A stretch of 64,000 nt of DNA. Origin: Haliotis asinina (taxonomy: Eukaryota > Mollusca > Gastropoda > Lepetellida > Haliotidae). Shown piece after piece: positions 33,101 to 40,539 of this stretch. The notes beneath the pieces are model-generated. The model did not search any database and was not told the DNA's origin. It saw only the letters and a list, made by a program, of their open reading frames with translations. Where the stretch lies: positions 26,851,118-26,915,117 of the forward strand of contig NC_090280.1 in NCBI RefSeq assembly GCF_037392515.1, written 5' to 3'. The stretch's first letter is position 1, and each line of letters starts with the position of its first letter. The position numbers and the translations under genes are program-made.

Positions 33101-33777
33101 TAAGTTCAATTCCTTATAAAAAGCATGAGGCTGAAATGGGAATTAACATTACAAGTCTTTTCAAAGAGCCTGAACAATACAATTTAATACATGGGATGTG
33201 TGAAGATATCATGTGTTCAGTACATTATAATGTTGAGATCATACATATGTTTGCTGTCTCCAGTCGGAATATGCAGTTCTAATCGACTATGCAGGACCAG
33301 TCGCTGCCGAATACAACAACTGTGGCGAAACGGTAGGTTTATTATACATATCGTGTCACGTTCCGGGAAGAGACGTCCGTGATTGGCTGACACAATGCCG
33401 AAACGACTCTAAGTTGCAACGAACTCAAAGAGAAAGCATTTTCTGCAGTAGTGAACTGCTTGGTTCAGTAAATGTACCAGGTCCAGATTTGGGTTCAGTC
33501 ATGGAATAAATTCCCCTGATAGAAAAGTTAGACATTTGTAAGTGCAGTTGTGTTAAAATTTCAGAATGATGACGGTCTGACCTACGCCGACCCTGCCCTT
33601 GAATTGCCTACCCTGATCGACGGCAAACCCATCATACACAGAAGGGAGGAGCCTGCGGTATATGAACAGATTGACTTCGCCCTCACCCCCGGGCCACAGC
33701 TTCCGGACAAGATGGAAGAGCAGGTGGAAGAGCAGGAGGAGGAGGAGAGACGACAGTGCCTCTGGGAGTCAAAATGA
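24065..33777 (+). CDS. Immunoglobulin-superfamily transmembrane receptor with tyrosine-rich tail (11-exon model)
   Basis: The exon chain is 24065/24098-24155, 24236-24589, 25117-25416, 26910-27169, 27625-27750, 29112-29127, 29827-29882, 31729-31773, 32328-32407, 33264-33332 and 33565-33777. All junctions are GT/AG and the phases agree throughout (1-1 for each Ig and transmembrane exon). The only exception is exon 4, which is one base short of a multiple of three. The product, about 525 residues, would have a signal peptide, three Ig domains, one transmembrane helix and a cytoplasmic tail of about 160 residues with eight to ten tyrosines. A role as a cell-surface signalling or immune receptor is inferred from architecture only. 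The extracellular exons could belong to a larger set, as intron 3 is 1.5 kb. Confidence 0.78.
24236..24589 (+). CDS. Receptor exon 2: V-like Ig domain
   Basis: The acceptor is tttgtgtgcag at 24235 and the donor is gtaagt at 24590. The exon is 354 bp, phase 1-1. The domain ends with the F-strand signature VQDAGTYYC. The B-strand position that normally carries the partner Cys reads VNMTM, so the canonical disulphide is missing. A later Cys (SGCRQ) could pair instead. Confidence 0.8.
25117..25416 (+). CDS. Receptor exon 3: C2-like Ig domain
   Basis: The acceptor is tattcacag at 25116 and the donor is gtaagt at 25417. The exon is exactly 300 bp, phase 1-1. Core residues are complete: GENVTLTCSS (B-strand Cys), YIWRRG (core Trp) and NHGDTYSCQA (F-strand Cys). 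Confidence 0.88.
26910..27169 (+). CDS. Receptor exon 4: Ig domain with a one-base deletion
   Basis: The acceptor is atattccag at 26909 and the donor is gtaagg at 27170. The domain is clear from about 26960 on: VTVRCSADC, TVTWWDT and SGQYTCHVNN. The length is 260 bp where 261 is needed. Frame is lost around 26950 in 'cacaagctgg', where an A run appears one base short. This is either a real frameshift (null allele or pseudogene) or an assembly error. Confidence 0.75.
27625..27750 (+). CDS. Receptor exon 5: transmembrane helix
   Basis: The acceptor is tgttgcag at 27624 and the donor follows 27750 (gtattg). The exon is 126 bp, phase 1-1. It encodes a short stalk, about 22 hydrophobic residues (AYSVLIVVIAFAIVALLF) and a basic stop-transfer RRNRITK, which sets Ig domains outside and the tyrosine tail inside. 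Confidence 0.85.
27925..27985 (-). ncRNA. Hammerhead-ribozyme-like motif of the Penelope-like element
   Basis: The minus strand shows CUGACGA (27956-27962) and GAAAC (27932-27936) separated by a potential stem II, GGGC...GCCC with an 8-nt loop. These are the conserved core boxes of a hammerhead. Penelope-like elements are known to carry such ribozymes. A stray A precedes GAAA and I could not fold a convincing stem I, so it is probably degenerate. Confidence 0.5.
28209..28928 (-). pseudogene. Penelope-like RT C-terminus and GIY-YIG endonuclease
   Basis: This is a 239-codon open frame. It holds KLPFLDVSL and VYRNPTHTDQYIHY from the RT thumb region, a charged linker, then CMYKPMCDCGSSYVGMTSR and IRLKEHR. 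These are the Cys-bearing GIY-YIG motif (here CGSSYVG) and its catalytic Arg region. Upstream of 28928 the frame shifts just after the RT catalytic VDDT, where Lys replaces the usual aromatic residue. The element cannot be autonomous. Confidence 0.88.
29112..29127 (+). CDS. Receptor exon 6: 16-nt micro-exon
   Basis: The segment between tctatttcag (29111) and gtgagg (29128) is 16 nt. It encodes GSKVYR across its junctions and carries the phase from 1 to 2, which is what exon 7 needs. It is the weakest exon because it is so short. Confidence 0.55.
29210..29595 (+). repeat. Degenerate ~30-bp minisatellite in receptor intron 6
   Basis: Phrases of the form 'gttaaggtacagagttact' plus 'cctac' recur about a dozen times with indels. 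Non-coding. Confidence 0.8.
29827..29882 (+). CDS. Receptor exon 7: cytoplasmic linker
   Basis: The acceptor is tgtctttcag at 29826 and the donor is gtaagt at 29883. The exon is 56 nt, phase 2 to 1. It encodes AGDRSMADNEAQFQQDPI, hydrophilic and without tyrosine. Confidence 0.7.
30008..30125 (-). mobile_element. SINE family 1 copy in receptor intron 7
   Basis: Contains 'atattccagcaatatc', 'accagaaatgggcttcacac' and a head with 'aacgagcgaacg'. The CTCA tail is missing. Confidence 0.75.
30490..31395 (+). repeat. C-rich higher-order minisatellite in receptor intron 7
   Basis: About 0.9 kb is made of short blocks such as 'caccccaaccccc' and 'aaacaaccccttgcca', almost free of G on the plus strand. 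Two variants (ending 'aaacaacccctt' or 'aaccgccatgcg') alternate, and the pattern repeats with a ~407-bp period: 'catgcgccac' at 30551 recurs at 30958. The minus strand has many GGGG runs. Long open frames on both strands are a consequence of composition and period. Confidence 0.93.
31556..31652 (+). mobile_element. SINE family 2, 3' fragment
   Basis: 'gctcgatgttacaacagttt' and 'agctggaatattgctgagtg' match the second half of the element at 5373-5644. 5' truncated. Confidence 0.7.
31729..31773 (+). CDS. Receptor exon 8: first Tyr motif (DLYAKV)
   Basis: The acceptor is tacctacag at 31728 and the donor is gtgagg at 31774. The exon is 45 nt, phase 1-1, and encodes DLYAKVDQKRNLPTL. LYAKV is a Y-x-x-V motif suited to SH2 binding but lacks the aliphatic or Ser -2 residue of a strict ITIM. 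Confidence 0.75.
   Translation, partial: TCMPRWTKRETFPP
31778..31824 (+). mobile_element. SINE family 1 head fragment
   Basis: 'ggtagggtagcctagtgg' and 'ataaagcgttctcttgtc' are a tRNA-like A-box region only five bases after receptor exon 8. The body is missing. Confidence 0.6.
32328..32407 (+). CDS. Receptor exon 9: Tyr motifs DVYATV and AYAGAGP
   Basis: The acceptor is tttccacag at 32327 and the donor is gtaagt at 32408. The exon is 80 nt, phase 1 to 0. It encodes a second Y-x-x-V unit (SDVYATVQ) resembling exon 8, and a further Tyr-Ala (RAYAGAGPS). Confidence 0.8.
32527..32700 (-). mobile_element. SINE family 1, near-complete copy in receptor intron 9
   Basis: It includes the (GAGT)n tail, 'ggttttacgccgctttcagc', the body, and a full tRNA-like head with both boxes ending 'gtaggccaccccacc'. 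Confidence 0.88.
32701..33263. other. Receptor intron 9 remainder
   Basis: AT-rich sequence with no recognisable feature beyond a short (ATTCAT)n run near 33055-33068. Confidence 0.4.
33264..33332 (+). CDS. Receptor exon 10: ITIM (SEYAVL) and YNN motif
   Basis: The acceptor is ctccag at 33263 and the donor is gtaggt at 33333. The exon is 69 nt, phase 0-0. It encodes SEYAVLIDYAGPVAAEYNNC. SEYAVL fits the ITIM consensus (I/V/L/S)xYxx(L/V), and EYNN has the Y-x-N pattern of Grb2-type SH2 ligands. Confidence 0.8.
33565..33777 (+). CDS. Receptor exon 11: C-terminal tail
   Basis: The acceptor is aaatttcag at 33564. The frame is open to a TGA at 33775-33777. It encodes LTYADPALELP, a PAVYEQIDF motif and an acidic EEQEEEERRQC end. 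The downstream bases repeat the terminal segment twice more with stops. Confidence 0.8.
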   Translation, partial: NDDGLTYADPALELPTLIDGKPIIHRREEPAVYEQIDFALTPGPQLPDKMEEQVEEQEEEERRQCLWESK

Positions 33778-33995
33778 ATGAACCTAGAGAAACTCCAGCT
33801 GCAGGACAAGACCATGGATCTGGAAAAGCTGGAGGAGAGACGACAGTGCCTCTGGGAGTGAAGAATAAAGAACCTCGAGAATCTCCTGTCGGACAAGACC
33901 TTCGAAATTGAAGAGCTGGAGGAGGAAGGCTGTGCTTCTGGGAGTGAAGATGAAAGACACTTGCGAATCTTCAGCTGCCAGACAAGACCTGGGAG
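33735..33995 (+). repeat. Tandem ~90-bp units spanning the receptor stop codon
   Basis: 'gaggagagacgacagtgcct' occurs at 33741 and again near 33830, each followed about 40 bases later by 'ggacaagacc'. A third, more diverged unit follows to about 33990. Their translation would extend a heptad-like, Glu/Lys/Leu-rich coiled coil, but the units contain stops. Confidence 0.75.
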
Positions 33996-34110
33996 GTTGA
34001 ACAGGGAGTAGAGGAGAATCCCAAGGTTACATTGCAAAACATAACTAACATTTGATGGAATCATTTAGATAAGCAAATACACTTTCAAAGCTGAATAGAG
34101 CATTGGTATA

Positions 34111-34200
34111 ACGACAGAGAGAGAGAGAGATAGAGAGAGAGGGAGAGACAGAGAGAGAGAGAAAGAGAGAGAGAGCGAGAGCGAGATAGCGAGTGGATTT
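34111..34200. repeat. (GA)n-rich purine tract
   Basis: About 90 bases of imperfect GAGAGA with occasional T or C. Confidence 0.95.
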
Positions 34201-34880
34201 GTGCGTGCGTCCGTGTGTGTGGAACTATTATAATTCGCCTCCAAAGGCGACCAGTTTACTTATGCAATATCATGACATTATTGTCTTCCCCCATACGTAG
34301 TAGGGAATCTACCTGTTTTATTTTGTCGAATTCCACTAAGTTGTGAAAGTATTTTGTCAAACGGTTGTTTCTTTTTTGGAATTCATATAACGTTTAGCAT
34401 GTTATTGTTCATATACTATAAGCACCTAGTCTTTATAGAGACTTGGCAGGTTGTGTTTTTGAGTTCATACAACGTTTGACATCTTGCTGTTCATATAGGT
34501 TATGCATCTTGTTTTTCATTCAAGGCTAACCATCTTGCTGTTCATACATGTGTAGCATCTTGGTATTTGAATAGGCATGGCGTATTGCCTCTTTGGTCGG
34601 TATTCTAGAAGTTGAGAAGATGAAGAATGAGGATATTTATTATGGAGGTACAACTTCATTATGCTTTGCTAGACAGCGATTTTAGAATCTATGTCGAACG
34701 TCGCCTATACAGAATAAAGACGTCGTAAGTCTATGTTAAGGTGTAGAAGTTACGGTGACCTTATCGTTACGACAGTCTTGAGTCTTTGTTAAGGTATGGA
34801 AGTTATGATCGGCCTAGCGCTGAGTTTGTGTTACTTCTATGTTAAGGTATGAAAGTTAAGATCACCTAAGCTCTAAGATC
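34201..34880. other. Receptor 3' flank: fold-back relic and monomers of a minisatellite
   Basis: 34615-34735 resembles the right half of the fold-back element at 9766-9947 ('agaatctatgtcgaacg', 'cgcctatacagaa'). From 34730 to 34880 diverged units with 'tatgttaaggtatg' precede the regular 40-bp array. No gene seen. Confidence 0.6.
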
Positions 34881-34886
34881 GTCGTA

Positions 34887-35340
34887 TACGTATCACTGAT
34901 GTTATGTTAAGGTATGGGGGACGGTATACGTGTCACTGATGTTATGTTAAGGTATGGGGGACGGTATACGTGTCACTGATGTTATGTTAAGGTATGGGGG
35001 ACGGTATACGTGTCACTGATGTTATGTTAAGGTATGGGGGACGGTATACGTGTCACTGATGTTATGTTAAGGTATGGGGGACGGTATACGTGTCACTGAT
35101 GTTATGTTAAGGTATTGGGGACGGTATACGTGTCACTGATGTTATGTTAAGGTATGGGGGACGGTATACGTGTCACTGATGTTATGTTAAGGTATGGGGG
35201 ACGGTATACATGTCACTGATGTTATGTTAAGGTATTGGGGACGGTATACGTGTCACTGATGTTATGTTAAGGTATAGGGGACGGAATACGTGTCACTGAT
35301 GTTATGTTAAAGTGTGGGGGACGGTATACGTGTCACTGAT
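34887..35340 (+). repeat. 40-bp tandem array, about 11 copies
   Basis: The unit runs 'cggtatacgtgtcactgatg' then 'ttatgttaaggtatggggga'. Copies differ at only a few positions, so the array is young or homogenised. Confidence 0.97.
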
Positions 35341-36022
35341 GTTCATGCTGACATTGACATGTCATCATCTCAGTATGTATAAACAATTCAAAACTGCATG
35401 GAAGTTAACTGTGTTCCTTTTCGGTATTGAAATATATGTAAAGGAAGGCGTTATGTGCAACGTTTGTCGAAATGTCGCATTGAAGAATAACTGGTGTATT
35501 CATTCTTGGCACCTGGTCCAGAAGTAGTCAGCTAACCAGCGTAAAGTCTAGCACTACAGTCACACAAGGTTTTGCCGTGATTATATTACTATATTATTAT
35601 ATTAATGTGAATTTGTTTCTCTCCCATGGAGAACTGGACCTCCTTCCACGAAACACTTAGTGATCGTAAGTCACTAAGGTTAAAGAAAGGAAGTTAAGGT
35701 TCACCTTAGTAAAAGTAGATTTGTGAAAGAAGCCCCTGTGGTATGCTGTAGTTGGTTTCCATACATATTCTACTAGTCGTTAAACATGGAATGTGGCAAT
35801 CTTCAAATTATTTTTATTCTATATTTGCTATTTTGCAATACCTGTTTCTGGTAAATAAATGCTTGAGCAAATAGAGTCTTACATTTTTGTCACACTCGGC
35901 AAAAAACACCAAAAAGGTCTGTGACGCCCAGGCATTCCAGCAACAAGTTTCCCGACCACTCATTGGTAAAATAATACAAAGGGATACATATGTGCCTATT
36001 GTTAAGTTCCAGCTGTCCGTGT
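35341..36022. other. No gene; fold-back element at about 35636-35738
   Basis: Around 35640-35735, 'cttccacgaaacactta' is roughly complementary to 'gtagatttgtgaaagaag'. Inside is a short hairpin 'cttagtgatcgtaagtcact'. The rest shows nothing. Confidence 0.4.
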
Positions 36023-36135
36023 GTGAGTGAGTTTAGTTTTACGCCGCCTTTAGCCATGTCCCAGCAATATCTCGACGGGGAGCACTAAATGGGCTTCACA
36101 CATTGCACCCATGTGCGGAATCGGCGTGACGGTCT
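36023..36135 (-). mobile_element. SINE family 1 copy
   Basis: 'gagtgagtttagttttacgc' and 'aaatgggcttcacacattgc'. The head is partly deleted. Confidence 0.75.
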
Positions 36136-37417
36136 TAAGAGTGACATTGTAACAACTAATCTATCACCGTATGTTTGTCGTCGGAGGGGACTATAACTGG
36201 ATCGTAAAGAAGGGATGTTACTTCATGCCTATCATTGCCTAACAGTTGTTTGATCGAGATATCACTTTGTAGATTAACCAGATTTTACTGTATAAGACAT
36301 TCTTGTATTCACTGTTCATCATGGCGTGTTTTACTCGGATGTAGTCTGGGTGGGTTCGGTGTAACATGAAGAATTGTGAATTATAATTTAAATCAGCTGT
36401 AGTTTCGTGACAACACCTTGCCGTCAATGCCTTGCTCAAAAGCACGATCTTAACAGTGAAACGATCTCATACTCGAGGTTGTCAACTAAGTCCTAAGACT
36501 GTTTTGCAGGAACCAGACGATGGATTTCAGGAAGCACATGCGTGTATTTTGTATGAGTGTGGTAACTAATTCATAGTCACAAACGAATCGCAGGGTTATC
36601 CTCTCCCAGACCCGTCTAGTCCGTAAGTTAATATTCCGCGTAAATTGGATAATTACCACGGCAACAGACCTTATTGTCATGACAACGCGTCCTGTCTCAC
36701 AAGAGTATCGTCTACACCACATAACCATATAACTACACATATGGCGTGTCATGATGACCTTAGTGATACAAAGCTAATGCCCTCATGCAATCATTGATCT
36801 GCATGCGATTGACACGTAATGAGAACTCTACAAATCTAGTAGTTATTATGCCTTTGTTATACCAATAAGCCTTTTAGGGTCGTGCGTTTTTATTCTTGAA
36901 ATTACAGGATACTAAGTTGAAATTGCAAGATACGTATTACATATATGTTGGAATATATATGTAAAGATAAGAATTGAAATCTCGGGATTGTTATCTAGAT
37001 ATTTTAACTTAATATCTTGAAATTTCAGTTTAGTATCTTGATATTGTCAAGAACAAACTTCGAATAACCCCATACAACTTCCGTATAAAAGGACTCTACA
37101 CAGAGGGCTTTGAATTTGCGGCTTTCAGTAATATATAAAAATCTGAGTGTTCCTCTACAGTTGCCTAAATATTCAGACCTCGAGTGTAATGTGGGTCAAA
37201 TTTCCTTCCTTGTATCAGACCGTACAAAGCTGCCTCACAGCGAATAATTCATCCCTGGGTGTCCCTTGTGTTCGACCTTACACATGTAAAACTACCCCAA
37301 ACAACCCACGTCTGCTCAAAAACAAATTATTTCCTTATTCATTATTTATCAAGGCTGCTATCAATTTCTACGCTGTTTTTGGAGAAATACCATTGTTCCG
37401 AAGTTACACATTTTCTC
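36136..37417. other. No gene; imperfect inverted repeat at 36893-37053
   Basis: The left arm from 36893 ('ttcttgaaattacaggatac') pairs with the right arm ending near 37053 over about 40 bases at roughly 80%, with a ~80-base spacer. This suggests a small non-autonomous element. The remainder is unremarkable. Confidence 0.45.
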
Positions 37418-37650
37418 TGAAAGGAGGATTGATTGGCGGCTGTTTAACGCCGCACTCAATATTCCAGTTATATGGCAGCGGTCTGTATATAATCGTATCT
37501 GATTCAGACTATCCAGTGATGAACAGCATGAGCATCGGTCTAGCCATCAGGGATTCCATGACTTATGTCAAGCAGCCTGACCATCCGATTCCGTTAGTCA
37601 ACTCCTATGACAAGTATGGGTTAATTCTAACTCGGATCTTCACGGGTATT
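37418..37650 (-). mobile_element. SINE family 2 copy
   Basis: On the minus strand: 'cccatacttgtcatagg', 'cggatggtcaggctgcttga', 'gatgctcatgctgttcatca' and 'atataactggaatatt'. A 169-codon open frame runs antisense through it and is spurious. Confidence 0.8.
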
Positions 37651-37717
37651 TCTTAGTGAGGACTTTTTAAAGCAAACCCATTAAGCATGTATTCCGACTG
37701 AACTGATAAATGAGTGA

Positions 37718-37882
37718 ATGGGTGAGTGAGTGAGTGAGTGAGTGAGTGAGATTTCAGCTTTAAGACGCATTTATGGATATTCCCTCAAGCACCAGAAATG
37801 GGCTTCACACATTGTACCCATGCGGAGAAACGGACACGGGTCCTCGGAGAGACGCTTCAATAACTGGGTTACCCCATCACCC
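37718..37882 (-). mobile_element. SINE family 1 copy
   Basis: A (GAGT)n tail, then 'ccagaaatgggcttcacaca' and 'ttgtacccatgcgg', ending in a decayed head with 'taactgggttacccca'. Confidence 0.75.
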
Positions 37883-38997
37883 AGATCAACTCATAAAAGG
37901 ACTGACAAGTGTTCACGTGACAAATCGGCAGTTTTGCGCAATGATTGTGACATGTACAGCCGTGCAAAGGCCAGAATAAAAAATGCACACTGTTCAGCAT
38001 AATATTCTGTTGAATACGTCAACTGCACAGCAGTGTCAACCATAGCAATGATTTCCTCAAAACGATTGTGTGCAGCAGTATAGATGATCAATATTGTATA
38101 GAACTCATGTGCTCACATTCTCAGCTGTCAAGGCAGGGCTAAATGAATGAGACAAATGTAATATGTTACTTTTTTCCATATTGTAATATTAGAATTGAGA
38201 GAAAACTAATCCATCTGGGTGGTTATAATTCATATCCTCGTCGTTGATCTCGTTAGCACATCCACCTGAACGTATGCGTGGGTGAAAGAGAAAATCCCCT
38301 TCATTACTACTTGTGTCTATTGTTGTCGTGTTTCAGTGCATATATGTACAACGTTTCAGGCTCTTCATGCACTAAGTCGCAGTCAGTAGGCCTGGCTACC
38401 TTTGTCCAAGCTAACCTAAGCGCTAAAACTTCCTGAGTCTATGTTAAGAGATGGGAGTTACGGCCACCTTAACGCTGAGACTACCTGAAGTCTGTGTTAA
38501 GGTATGGGTCACCTTATCACTAAGTTCGCTTTGCAGAACGGCACCAAGGACTGAGAGTACTACTACTGCAGCCATCAAATACAATACAGCACATGTGGGT
38601 ATGCTCGAATCAGTGTATCTACAGAGAGACTCGAAGCCTGGTATAGTGATTCATCTCTTTGCTGTTGGTCTAGCTGTGCTCAGTATCGTCCTGGGATAGT
38701 TTCCAAAGGGTGACAACACGTCCGCAGTTGTAGTGACGTTAACTATTTAATCACAGTGGTTGTGGCATTGATTGTAGTGTCGGCTCAAGGTGAAGATGTA
38801 GATGTGAATGTTCGTGTGGTTGTGCCTTGGGATGTAGGGTCTATTCTTGGCTGTAGTTATCAGTACGAATGTAATTGTTGGTTGAAACTGTGCATGTAAC
38901 AGTGATGATAGTGGTGGTTGAAGAAATGTTGGAATGTTGCAGTATTGAAACTGAATGCTATTAGTGACTGTAACCTTGGTTGTACAAACAGTTTAAA
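37883..38997. other. No gene seen
   Basis: A 'tctatgttaag...gggagttacg' motif at 38440-38520 resembles the units before the 40-bp array. Otherwise this is unique-looking AT-rich DNA with no convincing coding frame. Confidence 0.4.
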
Positions 38998-39109
38998 TGG
39001 ACCGACTTGCACAAAGCAATCTTAGCACCACAACGATTGTAACTCAAATACGCCAACATATAGGCTTAAGATAGTTGTAGGGCTAAGCTTGCTTTGTGCT
39101 AGTGGACCC
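38998..39109. mobile_element. Short inverted-repeat element (MITE-like)
   Basis: The left arm 'gcacaaagcaatcttagc' (from about 39009) is complementary to 'gctaagcttgctttgtgc' (to about 39099). Outer ends 'tggacc'/'ggacc' extend the pairing to about 36 bases per arm. Confidence 0.65.
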
Positions 39110-39139
39110 AGATCACTATCAGCAAACAGTCATGACGGG

Positions 39140-39593
39140 CCTAGCTCTTTCAGTGTACACATTTGACCTTCTATCTCTCCCAATCCATATCCTCGCCTTC
39201 TAGCACTCTCAGTCTACTCTCATCACCTTCCTAACTCTCCCAGGCCACATCATCACCTTCCTACCTCTCCCAATCTACATCGTCACTTTCCTTGCTCTCA
39301 GTCTACACTCAACACCTTCCTAGCTCTCTCAATCTACAGCATCACCTTCCTAGCTTTCCCAGGCCATATCATCACCTTCCTGCCCCTCCGAATCTATATC
39401 ATCATCTTCCTACCTCTCCGAATCTATACCATTCCCTTCCTTACCTCTCCGAATCTATATCATCACCTTCCTGCCTCTCCGAATCTATATCATCACCTTC
39501 CTACTTCTCCAGTCTACATCCTCACCATTTTAACTCTCACAGTCTACATCATCACCTTCCAAGCTCTCCCAGTCTACATCATCACCTTCCTAG
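39140..39593 (+). repeat. 30-bp pyrimidine-rich tandem array, about 15 copies
   Basis: The unit approximates 'ctctccgaatctatatcatc' plus 'accttcctgc', variable in its middle. The 30-bp period keeps one frame open, giving a false Ser/Pro/His-rich protein. Confidence 0.9.
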
Positions 39594-40539
39594 GTGTGAT
39601 GTATGCAGTAACCCGTTTCAGTTCTTCATTTGAAGCATCTTTCTCATGTGAAAAGCTAATAAACACAGATGACCTGGCCTGACAGCTGTATTGTTTCCTT
39701 GTGATAGTGTGCAGTGGTTTCAGATGACTTGTTCTCGTTGAGAGTCGGCGGGTGCATGACTGAGTGATTGGGGGTGTGGGTGAGTGAGTGAGTGAGTGAG
39801 TGAGTGAGTTGGGGTTCTACCAGTTTTAATAGAATTGCAGTTATACCATAGCATTTAGGCATAGTCAAGAACATTTTTCGCAGATGTGAGATGTAGATCT
39901 CTTTGGTGAAACCTACCAGCACCGGGCTAGGTCTAACAAACATGACTGCTGGAAAGCAGAATTCAAACCTACAACTATCGACACAGCTCTTCATAGCAAA
40001 TGGTAGCCTCTTAGATGACTGGGCCCTCTGTGTTCTACACCCATCCTACAAATCTGAAACTTTAAATAATGACAAGCAAATGCTAGTATGATCAAGGGAC
40101 ACAACTCAACACAATACCATCATATCGAGGAAGGTGGAAGAAATGCACTTAATTGCATTCAGTTTCTTCCAAACCAACTAATCATACAAAACATTCTAAC
40201 CTTTTAGCAAGTAAGACGGGTGTCATTTCGAGAGAATATCTATTTACACAGACACCACGGATAACCACTGGTTGTTGAACCACGTGATGGAGTGTGTATA
40301 TGTCACCATCTGCTTCTGGAATGCCAATTTACTAGTAACTGTTCAACCTGTCCGAGGTATTAACTGCAGCTTCAAGATATGACTACACGTCTGTTCTCAG
40401 TAACATAGCTGCCTATGTCACACATGCGTTTAATTAGACAAATAACTGTGAGTTGTGTTTTTACTTGAAATCCAAGACACATAAATATGTTAGTTTAAAC
40501 AACATAGCCTTGGCATTGTCCCTTTGGATCACGGTGGAT
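39594..40539. other. No gene; (GTGA)n at about 39780-39811
   Basis: The tetranucleotide run may be the tail of a very decayed SINE 1. No other structure seen. Confidence 0.45.

Noticed and set aside
34887-35340. CRISPR-like array
   Set aside because: Units are contiguous with no unique spacers, in a eukaryotic genome. It is a plain tandem repeat.
37147-37656. 169-codon open frame on the plus strand
   Set aside because: Its second half is the antisense of a SINE family 2 copy. The rest has no domain.
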